Shown: one piece after another, positions 23,897 to 31,777 of the stretch
Layout of the letters: every line of letters starts with the position of its first letter
Position numbering within the stretch: the first letter of the stretch is position 1
DNA from: Kribbella sindirgiensis
GTDB lineage: Bacteria; Actinomycetota; Actinomycetes; Propionibacteriales; Kribbellaceae
Assembly: GCF_004331435.1 (NCBI RefSeq)
Contig: NZ_SJKA01000001.1
Location: forward strand, 186,001 to 250,000
DNA length: 64,000 bases
Reading direction: 5' to 3'
Notes under the pieces: generated by a model
Seen by the model: the letters and a program-made list of their open reading frames with translations, nothing else
Database searches by the model: none
What the model was told of the DNA's origin: nothing
Program-made: the position numbers and the translations under genes

Positions 23897-24838
23897 TCAG
23901 AAGTCGATCCGCATGACCGCGCGGCGCCTGCCGGGCCGGGCCACCTCGGCGAAGCCGGCGTCCGCGAACGTGCCGAGAGTGCCGACCGATCCGCCGTCGA
24001 CGAAATCGGGGTAGCCCTCCACAGCGCGGGCGCCGCGATCACGGGCGAAGTCGGCGGCGGCACGGGCGAGGGCGCGACTGATCCCACGACGCCGGAAGCC
24101 GACGCGGGTCACGAAGCAGGTCACGGCCCACACCGTCGTGTCGGCCTTGTCCTCGTTGCGATCCATCCAGGGGATGCGGTTGTCGCGGAGCAGCCTCGGG
24201 TGGTCGGCGCGCGACGCGACGGCGCACCAGCCGACGGGCTCGCCGTCGAGGTACGCCACCAGACCACTCGTGGTCTTGGCCTCCGGGGTTCCACAGGCGG
24301 TCTGGTCGCAGAGCCGCGCGGCCAGCTCTTCGGGGCCTTCCGAGGCCCAGGATTCCTTGGGAAGCATCCGGAACCGCTGGCACGAGCAGCGGGCAGTGTC
24401 GCCACGGGTCCCGAAGACCGCCTTGAGATCCTCAGCAGTCGCCTCGTTCGCAGGGACGATCGTGAGCTGGTCCGCGGCGATTGGTTCGCGGGAGCCCGTC
24501 GGGCGCGGGACGGGTGCCCTTGGAGGCGCAGGGCGCTTCTCCCTGTGGGGCAGCGCGTCCAGCATCAGCCGGACATCCACCGTGTCGCCTGCATCCAGTC
24601 CCTGCGGCTTGCGCACTGCGTCCTTCAACGGGAGCAAGTAGCTGCCGTCCTTGGGGTACAAGGAGGTCTTCCACTCGGTGCTGCCGATCCGGGCGCGAAT
24701 CGGCAGCATTCCCCAGCCGTAGCTGGCAGCCGAGGCGAAGGTCCGCAGCGCGTCGCCCTCCTCGTCCGGCACGGGGACGAAGTAGTACGGCGCCGGACCG
24801 CGCCACTCGATCACCTCGCCGCTGAACGACTGATCCAT
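23897..24838 (-). CDS. DUF1905-GNAT fusion protein
   Basis: This 313-residue two-domain protein has a DUF1905 beta-barrel-like module at about 1-100 (GEVIEWRGPAPYYFVPVP opening, GSYLLPLKDAVRK near 65-77). A proline-rich linker (RPAPPRAPVPRP near 102-113) leads to a GNAT acetyltransferase from about 120, with FVTRVGFRRRGISRALARAA near 241-260 as the acetyl-CoA loop. A Cys-rich CSCQRFRML segment near 151 is typical of one GNAT subgroup. ATG 24838 has no ribosome site but has TAGCAT 7 nt upstream, so it may be leaderless. The role is unknown. Confidence 0.82.
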   Translation of the reverse strand: MDQSFSGEVIEWRGPAPYYFVPVPDEEGDALRTFASAASYGWGMLPIRARIGSTEWKTSLYPKDGSYLLPLKDAVRKPQGLDAGDTVDVRLMLDALPHREKRPAPPRAPVPRPTGSREPIAADQLTIVPANEATAEDLKAVFGTRGDTARCSCQRFRMLPKESWASEGPEELAARLCDQTACGTPEAKTTSGLVAYLDGEPVGWCAVASRADHPRLLRDNRIPWMDRNEDKADTTVWAVTCFVTRVGFRRRGISRALARAAADFARDRGARAVEGYPDFVDGGSVGTLGTFADAGFAEVARPGRRRAVMRIDF

Positions 24839-24845
24839 GCATTCG

Positions 24846-24851
24846 ATGCTA
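24846..24851 (-). promoter_or_regulatory. -10 element for a probable leaderless start (DUF1905-GNAT)
   Basis: On the minus strand TAGCAT ends 7 nt before the ATG at 24838, and no Shine-Dalgarno sequence is present. Confidence 0.4.
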
Positions 24852-24893
24852 GGCCCGGTTCCGGACAGACCGCTTCCGGATTCGGCGCCGATG

Positions 24894-25676
24894 TCAGAAG
24901 TTGCCGCGGTGAGTCAGGGCCGTCGTGATCTGCCTGGCGGCCTGCTGAAGATGTGGGAGGAACTCCTCACAGAGGGACGTCGCGGTCGAGCGGGACGCGT
25001 GGGCGGAGATGTTGAGCGCGGCGATCACACGGCCGCGGGAGTTGTGGATGGGGGCGGCGATCGAGCGGAGGCCGAGTTCGAGCTCCTGGTCGACCAGGGC
25101 GTATCCGTCGGCGCGCGCCTGGGTGATGCTGGCGCGCAGGTCGTCCGGGGCGGTGAGCGTGCGATCCGTGAGCGGCTCGGCCTGCACGGTCTCGAGGTAC
25201 GCCGTGAGGTCTTCGTCGGGCAACGCAGCGAGGAGGACCCGGCCCATCGAGGTCGGGTACGCCGGCAGCCGGGCGCCGACTCCGAGGGCAACGGTCATGA
25301 TCCGGCTGGTCGGTACGCGGGCGACGTACACGATGTCCGGGAGATCGAGGGTCGCGATCGAGCAGGATTCGCGGGTCTTGGCGCTGAGTTCCTCCATGAA
25401 CGGGCCCGCGAGTTCGCCGAGGTCCAGGGAGGACAGATACGCCCAGCCGAGGGCGAGGACCCGTGGAGTGAGGGAGAAGCGGCGGTTGTCGCTGCGTACG
25501 TAGCCGAGTTCTTCCAGCGTGAGCAGGATCCGGCGTGCGGTCGCGGGAGTGATGCCGACGGCGCGCGCCACCTCGCTGAGCGTCAGCGAGGGTGCCTCGG
25601 TCGAGAACGCGCGGATGACCGCGAGACCGCGCTCCAGACCTTGCAGAAACGTGCCCGTAGACGCGTCACCCGGCAT
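24894..25676 (-). CDS. IclR-family regulator (PcaR/PobR-like)
   Basis: This 260-residue regulator has an N-terminal IclR winged helix (SLTLSEVARAVGITPATARR near 30-49) and a C-terminal effector domain with AYPTSMGRVLLAALPD near 138-153. The C-terminal arrangement resembles the PcaR/PobR branch that senses aromatic-ring-cleavage intermediates. It is divergent from the maleylacetate reductase-dioxygenase operon with a 64-bp gap that contains a TTCGCTGAGCGAA palindrome. Control of hydroxyquinol degradation by a pathway intermediate is likely, whether as activator or repressor. Confidence 0.9.
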   Translation of the reverse strand: MPGDASTGTFLQGLERGLAVIRAFSTEAPSLTLSEVARAVGITPATARRILLTLEELGYVRSDNRRFSLTPRVLALGWAYLSSLDLGELAGPFMEELSAKTRESCSIATLDLPDIVYVARVPTSRIMTVALGVGARLPAYPTSMGRVLLAALPDEDLTAYLETVQAEPLTDRTLTAPDDLRASITQARADGYALVDQELELGLRSIAAPIHNSRGRVIAALNISAHASRSTATSLCEEFLPHLQQAARQITTALTHRGNF

Positions 25677-25690
25677 CGGCTAGCCTGCTC

Positions 25691-25722
25691 TTCGTTGAAA
25701 GAAAAACTATTCGCTGAGCGAA
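25691..25722. promoter_or_regulatory. IclR operator candidate
   Basis: TTCGCTGAGCGAA (25710-25722) is a perfect palindrome, and the related TTCGTTGAAAGAA (25691-25703) lies 19 bp upstream. Together they fill the gap between the IclR gene and the catabolic operon. Paired TTCG/CGAA sites are typical of IclR-type binding. Confidence 0.6.
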
Positions 25723-25740
25723 ATCCTAGCGGAGCTGCCG

Positions 25741-26832
25741 ATGCCACGTCCAGTCGATGCGGCGCCGCCTGGTGCCGGGTTCGTGCACACGTTCCTGCCC
25801 GGGCGGGTGGTGTTCGGTGCCGGTGCCCTCGACCGGGTCGCGACTGAGGTCGAAGCGCTCGGCGTACGGCGGGCGCTCGTGGTGGCGACGTACTCCGCGC
25901 GTGCCGCGGCCGACGTGGTCGAGGCGCAACTGGGCGATCTGTTCGCGGGCCGGATCGACGGCGTGGCCCAGCATGTCCCCACCGAGGTCGCCGAGCAGGC
26001 GCGCACCACAGCACGCGAGACCGGCGCCGACGCCGTCGTCGCGATCGGTGGCGGCTCCGCAATCGGCCTCGCCAAAGCCATCGCCCTCACCGCCGAACAG
26101 GTCGTGATAGTTGCCGTACCTACTACCTACGCAGGGTCTGAGATGACGCCAGTGTGGGGTGAGACAGCAGCTGGGCGTAAGAGCACAGGGACTGACATGC
26201 GGGTGCTGCCGCGGGTGGTGATTTATGACCCGATGCTGAGCCGCGGGCTGCCGTTGAAGGTGACGGCGGCGAGCGTGGCGAATGCGATCGCGCATTGCGT
26301 GGAAGCGACCTGGACACCGAAGGCCGATCCGATCACGGAGCTGACCGCGGTGGAAGGCCTGCGGGCGTTGAGCACAGGCTTGCGGGACGTGCTACTCGCA
26401 CCCGACGATTTGGATGCTCGAAGCAACCTCCTGTACGGCGCCTGCTTGGCGGGCTCAGCGTTGGCGACGGCTGGAACCGGACTGCATCACAAGCTGTGCC
26501 ACTTACTGGGCGGCACCTACAACCTGCCGCACGCCGAGACGCACGCGGCAGTCCTTCCACAGGTGACCCGCGTCAACGCACCCGCTGTTCCGCAAGCAGC
26601 AGCACGTCTCGCGGCCACCCTAGGCACAGAGGAGCCGAGCAGCTTGGCGGCTCAGCTGTTCGACTTGTACAAGGCGGCTGGCGTGGCGACGAGCTTGCGG
26701 GAGCTGGGACTGACCGAGACACAGGTCACGGAAGCCGCCGCAGCGTTCAAGCCGACAGACAACCCCGTCCCGGTGACGGAGGACCTGATGCGGGGGATCT
26801 TGACCCGCGCCTGGTCCGGTACGCGACCTTGA
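25741..26832 (+). CDS. Maleylacetate reductase
   Basis: This 363-residue member of the iron-type alcohol dehydrogenase superfamily should reduce maleylacetate to 3-oxoadipate with NAD(P)H, the step after hydroxyquinol ring cleavage. The cofactor motif VAIGGGSAIGLAKAIAL lies near 100-116, TTYAGSEMTPVWGET near 126-140, and the H-rich GLHHKLCHLLGGTYNLPHAE near 246-265. GGAG lies 8 nt before the ATG. The dioxygenase gene follows after 16 bp, and the IclR regulator is divergent, so this is the first gene of the hydroxyquinol operon. Confidence 0.92.
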   Translation: MPRPVDAAPPGAGFVHTFLPGRVVFGAGALDRVATEVEALGVRRALVVATYSARAAADVVEAQLGDLFAGRIDGVAQHVPTEVAEQARTTARETGADAVVAIGGGSAIGLAKAIALTAEQVVIVAVPTTYAGSEMTPVWGETAAGRKSTGTDMRVLPRVVIYDPMLSRGLPLKVTAASVANAIAHCVEATWTPKADPITELTAVEGLRALSTGLRDVLLAPDDLDARSNLLYGACLAGSALATAGTGLHHKLCHLLGGTYNLPHAETHAAVLPQVTRVNAPAVPQAAARLAATLGTEEPSSLAAQLFDLYKAAGVATSLRELGLTETQVTEAAAAFKPTDNPVPVTEDLMRGILTRAWSGTRP

Positions 26833-26848
26833 TGAGCGAGGAGACCGG

Positions 26849-27721
26849 ATGGACCTGCAAGGAGATGAGCTGACCGCGGCGGTGGTGGCCAGCTTCGGGG
26901 ACAGCCCCAGCGGCCGCTACCGGGAGGTGATGAGCGCCCTCGTGCGGCACCTCCACGCGTTCGCCCGCGAGGTTGACCTCACCGAGGACGAATACTTCAC
27001 CGCGATCGACTTCCTCACCCGGACCGGTCAGATCTCGACCGGCACGCGACAGGAGTTCGTGCTGCTGGCCGACGTACTCGGGCTGTCGATGCTCACAGTC
27101 GGTCTGGGGAACCGGAAGCCGCCCGAGGCCACGCAGTCCACTGTGTTCGGGCCGTTTTTCGTCGAAGGATCTCCCGAGGTACGGCTCGGCGGCGACATCT
27201 CGAACGGCGCTCCTGGACAGCCGTGCCTGGTGAGCGGGCGTGTCCTCACCACCAAGGGCCAGCCGATCCCGCAGGCGCTCGTCGAGACCTGGCAGGCCGA
27301 CGAGGACGGGTTCTACGACGTACAGAAGGACCTCGACGGTCCGCAGAATCGCGCCCATCTGACAACCGATGCTGAGGGCAACTACCGGTTCTGGGCGGTC
27401 AAGCCGGTCGCCTATCCGATCCCCGACGACGGCCCAGTCGGCGAGCTGCTCCGGGCGGGCGGTCGCGGCCCGATGCGCCCGGCGCACATCCACTTCATGG
27501 TCACGGCGCCCGGGTACAGCCGCCTGATCACGCACGTCTTCGCGGCGGGCGACGAATACCTCGACACCGATGCGGTGTTCGGCGTCAAACAGTCGCTCAT
27601 CGCCGACTTCACCGAACACCCCGCCGGCACCGAGGCCCCCGACGGCAGTACGCCGGAGCGGCCCTACTACACCGTCGACTACGACCTGGTGCTCGCCACG
27701 ACCGAGGAGGCCCAGCAGTGA
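26849..27721 (+). CDS. Hydroxyquinol 1,2-dioxygenase (intradiol ring-cleavage)
   Basis: This 290-residue non-haem iron(III) dioxygenase should cleave hydroxyquinol (1,2,4-trihydroxybenzene) to maleylacetate. The N-terminal helical dimerisation domain (about 1-100) is followed by the catalytic barrel. The two Tyr ligands lie in ETWQADEDGFYDVQ near 149-162 and GNYRFWAVKP near 175-184, and the two His ligands in RPAHIHFMV near 208-216. The choice of hydroxyquinol over catechol rests on the adjacent maleylacetate reductase. Its TGA overlaps the GTG of the following monooxygenase remnant by 4 nt (GTGA). Confidence 0.92.
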   Translation: MDLQGDELTAAVVASFGDSPSGRYREVMSALVRHLHAFAREVDLTEDEYFTAIDFLTRTGQISTGTRQEFVLLADVLGLSMLTVGLGNRKPPEATQSTVFGPFFVEGSPEVRLGGDISNGAPGQPCLVSGRVLTTKGQPIPQALVETWQADEDGFYDVQKDLDGPQNRAHLTTDAEGNYRFWAVKPVAYPIPDDGPVGELLRAGGRGPMRPAHIHFMVTAPGYSRLITHVFAAGDEYLDTDAVFGVKQSLIADFTEHPAGTEAPDGSTPERPYYTVDYDLVLATTEEAQQ

Positions 27722-28466
27722 TCACCACGGACGTTCTGATCGTCGGCAGTGGCCCGGCCGGCGGCGCCGCCTCCCTCTTCCTGTCCACGTACGGCGTCGA
27801 CAACATCGTCCTGGACATCGATCTTCCGATGGCCGGCGCGATGGACATCGAAGGGTCGACGAACATCGTGTTCGAGGCCGATCTCAGCCGGTACGTCGCC
27901 CATCGCCCGAGCGTCCTGTACTGGGTACTGCAGCCCGGCGCGCAGATCGGCGGGATCGGCGCGGGCGGATCGTTGACCGTGCCAACAAGAGCCGCAACCA
28001 GTTCGGCCAGATCTTCCGCGCGCTCGGCATGACGCCGGACGCGCCGGCCGGACGGACGATCGAGTCGCGCAAGGACGACACGCCAACCGCAGCCGCGCAG
28101 CGCGAGGAGCTGCGGAAGGCGATCGAGCTGAAGGATTACGAGTTCAACGCGCACGGCGTCGAACTCGGGCAGCGTTACCGCTCGTCCGCCGTGATCGACG
28201 ACGGTACGCCGGAGCCGCCGTACGAGCGGGATCACGAGCTGTACTACCACCCGACGACGTGGCCCGGCGCCCGGATCCCGCACTGCTGGCTGACGCGCGG
28301 ATCGGACACCGTGAGCACGCTGGACGTGGTCGGCAAGGGCCGGTTCACCGTGCTCACCGGCATCGGCGGCGACGCCTGGGTGAAGGCGGCGCAGTCCGTG
28401 TCCGAGCAGCTCGGCGACGCGACCGAAACGCTGAAACAGGCCGTCAGCAGCGTGCTAGGCCGCTGA
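27718..28466 (+). pseudogene. FAD-dependent aromatic monooxygenase (TfdB-like) remnant with two internal deletions
   Basis: The gene overlaps the dioxygenase stop and starts with an intact FAD-binding DVLIVGSGPAGGAAS motif. Family members are near 600 residues; here about 250 codons remain. After STYGVDNIV near 27810 the sequence jumps to a segment that normally lies some 200 residues later (MDIEGSTNIVFEADLSRYVA). Near 27960, after PGAQIGGIGAG, it jumps again and changes frame to the C-terminal part (ANKSRNQFGQIFRALG to GKGRFTVLTGIGGDAW). The FAD-contact and substrate domains are lost, so it is non-functional. Domain positions relative to TfdB-like proteins are from memory of the family. Confidence 0.85.
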
Positions 28467-28640
28467 CGACGCCTCCGAACGGAGGATGCGGTCGAGGATC
28501 GCCGAGATCTCCGCGGTCTCGGCGTCCAGCAAGGTGATCAGCGCGACCCTCGAGGTCTCCGACCGCGCTTCCAGAGCCGCCGCGCTCAACGCGCGCACGG
28601 TGCCCAACTCGTGTATCAGTTCGTCCCACAGAGCGTTCAT
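28455..28640 (-). CDS. Small helical protein, unknown function
   Basis: This putative 61-residue protein runs MNALWDELIHELGTVRALSA at the N-terminus and continues as one long predicted helix rich in Ala, Leu and Glu, ending RSEASSAA. GGGGG lies 7 nt before the ATG at 28640. It overlaps the end of the monooxygenase remnant by 12 bp on the opposite strand. I recognise no family. The ribosome site and the amphipathic pattern favour a real gene, but it is short. Confidence 0.5.
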   Translation of the reverse strand: MNALWDELIHELGTVRALSAAALEARSETSRVALITLLDAETAEISAILDRILRSEASSAA

Positions 28641-28733
28641 CAGCAAACCCCCATGTGTCCCGTCACCGAACCCAGCGCGACGAGAAGCCTCACTTCTGTC
28701 TTACCGAGAACAACGGGCGCAAGCGGCGGAAGG

Positions 28734-29912
28734 TTACGGACTTGTCAACAATTCCCAGCTGTGGGCGGGGACGGGCGGGGTGCTGTCGAGCGGGAAGCGC
28801 TGCTCCTCGTCGGAGATGTTCAGCAGCAGCAGGACCGACTCCTCGCCATGACTGCTGCGCAGCGCGAGCGACTCGTTGGTGAGGTGCTCGACGGTCGTCC
28901 GCGCCCGAGTCAGCCACGGGTGGCGACGCCGTACGCCGATGAGCTCCTGATGCAGGCGGTACGTCGACCGGCCGTACGGCGCCAGCTCGTCGGGCGACGC
29001 GGGGAACGCCGGCCGGATCGCGTCGTCCCCGCCGGCGCGGTCCTCCTTGAGACCCCGGAACGCCTGCTCGTCGCCCGAGTAGACGCTCGGTACGCCGGCG
29101 ACGGTGAACAGGATCGCCAGCGCGTGGCCGAGGTGGCGTTCGTCCTCGAGCCGGGTCGCGAGGCGGGTCACGTCGTGGTTGCCGACGAACGTCTGCGGGA
29201 CGAACGTGTCGAGCAGCGCGTTGTGCCGGCCGAGCGCGTACGAGAGCTCGTAGAAGTTGCGATCGTTGAGCGAACTCCAGATCGCCTTCCAGAGCTCGTA
29301 CTGCGTCACGGAATCGAGCCCGCTCTTCTCGACGTACCCCGCGTAGTCCCCGTGGATCATCTCGCCGAAGTACCAGCTGTCGCAGTCCCGCGGCAGAGCA
29401 TCACGCCAGAACTCGGGCGGTACGGCGTACGCCACGTCCAGGCGCCACGCGTCGACACCGCGATCGATCCAGAACCGCACGACGTCACCGACGTACTGCG
29501 CGACCTCGGGGTTGCTGTGGTCGAGGGCAACCAGCTGTTCGTGCCCCTCGAAGGTGTCGAGGCCACCGCGGCGGAACCACTCCGGGCGCGCGAAGGAGCG
29601 CGCGACATGGTTGAAGACACCGTCGAGGGCGACCCGGAGTCCTCGGGCGTGGGCCTGCGCGATCAGCCGGTCGAAGTCGGCGTCGTCGCCGAGGCGCGGG
29701 TCGATCCGGAAGTGGTCGACGGTGTCGTAGCCGTGCGTCTCGGAGGCGAACACGGGCCCGAGCAGCAGCCCGTTACAGCCGAGGTCGATCGCGTAGTCGA
29801 GCCAGCTCTCCAGCTGCGGCAACCGATGCACGACCGTCGCCTGCGCCACCGGCGGGGCCCCGGTGAACCCAAGCGGATAGATCTGCCACCAGACCGCGTG
29901 ATCAGCCCACAT
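28734..29912 (-). CDS. GH13 alpha-amylase-family glycosidase
   Basis: This 392-residue cytoplasmic glycoside hydrolase of family 13 acts on alpha-glucans or malto-oligosaccharides. All four conserved regions are present: DGVFNH at 97-102, RLD with the nucleophile Asp159, GEMIHG with the acid Glu184, and NHD at 245-247. A C-terminal beta domain ends the protein. There is no signal peptide. The short N-terminus (barrel from residue 5) resembles cyclomaltodextrinase-like or maltogenic enzymes lacking their extra N-domain. ATG 29912 has no ribosome site and lies 11 bp inside the end of the methyltransferase gene, so translation may be coupled. Confidence 0.9.
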   Translation of the reverse strand: MWADHAVWWQIYPLGFTGAPPVAQATVVHRLPQLESWLDYAIDLGCNGLLLGPVFASETHGYDTVDHFRIDPRLGDDADFDRLIAQAHARGLRVALDGVFNHVARSFARPEWFRRGGLDTFEGHEQLVALDHSNPEVAQYVGDVVRFWIDRGVDAWRLDVAYAVPPEFWRDALPRDCDSWYFGEMIHGDYAGYVEKSGLDSVTQYELWKAIWSSLNDRNFYELSYALGRHNALLDTFVPQTFVGNHDVTRLATRLEDERHLGHALAILFTVAGVPSVYSGDEQAFRGLKEDRAGGDDAIRPAFPASPDELAPYGRSTYRLHQELIGVRRRHPWLTRARTTVEHLTNESLALRSSHGEESVLLLLNISDEEQRFPLDSTPPVPAHSWELLTSP

Positions 29913-30525
29913 GCTGATCGAAGGTGTGTCGGCGGATCCAGGCGTGCATGGCGATGGCGGCCGCGGCGCTGGCGTTGATGGAGCGGGTTGAGCCGAACTG
30001 GGCGATGGAGAGGACGGACGTACAGATCTGATGCGCGTCGTCGGTGAGCCCGGGGCCTTCCTGGCCGAAGAGCAGGATGCACTCCCGAGGCAGGTCGTAC
30101 GTCTCCAGCGGCACGGAGCCCGGCAGGTTGTCGATGCCCAGCACCGGTAGCCCGCGCTCAGCGGCGTACGTAGCGAGGTCGGAGAGCGTCGGTTGGTGGC
30201 GGACGTGCTGGTAGCGGTCGGTAACCATCGCGCCGCGGCGGTTCCACTTCCGGTGGCCGACGATGTGCACCTCCGAGGCGAGGAACGCGTTCGCGGTCCG
30301 GACGACCGAGCCGATGTTGAGATCGTGCTGCCAGTTCTCGATCGCGACGTGGAACGGGTTCCGCTGCCGGTCCAGGTCCTCGACGATCGCCTCGAGCTTC
30401 CAGTACCGGTACCTGTCCACGACATTGCGCCGGTCCCCGGCCGCGAGCAGCTCCGGATCCAGCCGCGGATCGTCCGGCCAGTCGCCCTCCCAGGGGCCGA
30501 CTCCGACCTCGCTCGGGCCCACCAT
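29902..30525 (-). CDS. SpoU/TrmH-family RNA 2'-O-methyltransferase
   Basis: This 207-residue SPOUT methyltransferase probably methylates a ribose in tRNA or rRNA using S-adenosylmethionine. The three SpoU motifs are visible: NIGSVVRTANAF near 70-81, ECILLFGQEGPGLTDDA near 148-164, and IAQFGSTRSINASAAAAIAM near 174-193, with the topological-knot asparagine. ATG 30525 has GGGGAG 5 nt upstream; a longer in-frame extension to 31260 is antisense to the DedA gene and not real. Its stop overlaps the GH13 start by 11 bp. Confidence 0.9.
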   Translation of the reverse strand: MVGPSEVGVGPWEGDWPDDPRLDPELLAAGDRRNVVDRYRYWKLEAIVEDLDRQRNPFHVAIENWQHDLNIGSVVRTANAFLASEVHIVGHRKWNRRGAMVTDRYQHVRHQPTLSDLATYAAERGLPVLGIDNLPGSVPLETYDLPRECILLFGQEGPGLTDDAHQICTSVLSIAQFGSTRSINASAAAAIAMHAWIRRHTFDQHVG

Positions 30526-30573
30526 GTCCGCTCCCCGTACGTCGCTGCTCAGCTCATGCACAGGTTGGGACGC

Positions 30574-30579
30574 TACCCT
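30574..30579 (+). promoter_or_regulatory. -10 element for a leaderless start (DedA gene)
   Basis: TACCCT ends exactly 6 nt before GTG 30586, and there is no Shine-Dalgarno sequence. The same TACCCT-N6-GTG arrangement recurs at 46573 and 58999 (minus strand). Confidence 0.5.
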
Positions 30580-30585
30580 GTCCGC

Positions 30586-31281
30586 GTGCTTCCTCTCGTC
30601 GCGATGCTGATGCCCAACTGGATGGACCCTGAGTACCTCCTGCACTGGATGGGGAACTGGGCCCTCTGGGGCACGCTCCTGGTGGTGTTCATCGAGTGCG
30701 GGGTGCTGTTCCCGATCCTGCCCGGTGACTCGCTGCTGTTCGCCGTCGGCCTGTTCATCGCGCAGGGCACCATCGACGTACCGCTCTGGCTGGCCTGTGT
30801 GCTGCTGACCGTCGCCGCGTTCCTCGGCAACGTCTCCGGCTACTACATCGGCCGGGCCCTGGGTACGTCGTTGTTCCGCAATCCGAACGCCCGGTTCCTG
30901 AAACCGAAGTACATCGAGCAAACGCATGAGTTCTTCGAGCGGTACGGTCCGCGCGCGCTGGTGATGGCGCGTTTCGTGCCGATCGTCCGGACGTTCATCA
31001 CGATCGTGGCCGGCGCCGGGAGGATGGACCCGAAGAAGTTCTTCGTCTGGACCGGGGTCGGCGCGGTGATCTGGGCGCCGGGCATCACGCTGCTCGGCCA
31101 CGCGCTCGGCAACGTCGAGTTCATCCACAAGAACCTCGAGGCCGCGCTGATCCTGCTGGTGCTGATCTCGCTGATCCCGATGGTCGTCGAGTACTTCCTG
31201 GCCCGGCGCCGCAACCGCAACAACGCCGCGGACGCCCCGAAGCACGCCGCTCCGAAGCACCCGGTCAGCAACGGTCAGTGA
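30586..31281 (+). CDS. DedA-family membrane protein
   Basis: This 231-residue inner-membrane protein is of the DedA/SNARE-associated family, whose members flip or recycle lipids such as undecaprenyl phosphate or phosphatidylethanolamine. Signatures are FIECGVLFPILPGDSLLFAV near 36-55, GNVSGYYIGRALGTSLF near 87-103, and RYGPRALVMARFVPIVRTFI near 123-142 with its essential Arg residues. The lysine/proline-rich C-terminus is cytoplasmic. The start may be GTG 30586 (leaderless) or ATG 30604. It is divergent from the methyltransferase and overlaps the following convergent gene by 7 bp. Confidence 0.9.
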   Translation: MLPLVAMLMPNWMDPEYLLHWMGNWALWGTLLVVFIECGVLFPILPGDSLLFAVGLFIAQGTIDVPLWLACVLLTVAAFLGNVSGYYIGRALGTSLFRNPNARFLKPKYIEQTHEFFERYGPRALVMARFVPIVRTFITIVAGAGRMDPKKFFVWTGVGAVIWAPGITLLGHALGNVEFIHKNLEAALILLVLISLIPMVVEYFLARRRNRNNAADAPKHAAPKHPVSNGQ

Positions 31282-31685
31282 CCGAACGGAAAGTGCGGCT
31301 CGGACCAGACCCAGTCGGTGCCGAGGAGCGACAGCTCGGCGGCCTCGACGGGTCCGGTCGGTAGCGGGCCGACCACCTGACCGGAGCCGAGTGAACAGGC
31401 CACCCGGATCCGGTCGGCCGCCTGGTACCAGACCAGCGCCCCCCGTGGCGCCGCCCCTTCACGGAGCAGGCCGTGGTGGTCGAGCCACCGAACCGCGTCG
31501 GCCGCGTCGTGCCAGCCGCTGTCGTGCGCATAACCGAAAGCCATCCGCTGGAACTTCAGCGGCCAGTCCAGCCAGGCCGCCGATCCGACGCGCTCCAACT
31601 GCCAGTTGAGCGCCGCCTCGGTGTCCCGCGGGTTTGCCACCCGCGGGACGTTCCGGCGTTCCACGACTACGTCCCCCCAGGCCAT
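31275..31685 (-). CDS. Hypothetical protein (NlpC/P60- or CHAP-like without catalytic Cys)
   Basis: This 136-residue protein starts MAWGDVVVERRNVPRVANPR; GGGGAGG lies 4 nt before the ATG. The second half (DAADAVRWLDHHGLLREGA, then PRGALVWYQAADRIRVACSL) follows the pattern of proteins in which NPPxGALVWW is followed by a GHVALSLG strand, as in NlpC/P60- or CHAP-like domains. The catalytic Cys/His are not visible, so the likeness may only be structural. Its function is unknown. It overlaps the DedA stop by 7 bp and lies 92 bp downstream of the AfsR-like regulator on the same strand. Confidence 0.65.
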   Translation of the reverse strand: MAWGDVVVERRNVPRVANPRDTEAALNWQLERVGSAAWLDWPLKFQRMAFGYAHDSGWHDAADAVRWLDHHGLLREGAAPRGALVWYQAADRIRVACSLGSGQVVGPLPTGPVEAAELSLLGTDWVWSEPHFPFGH

Positions 31686-31777
31686 AGGTCCTCCCCGATC
31701 CCCCGTCCTCGGCCTACGTGCCGTGGCATGATCAGAATGTTGCCGGAGCCGAATACACCGGCCGTACATTCGCAGGC

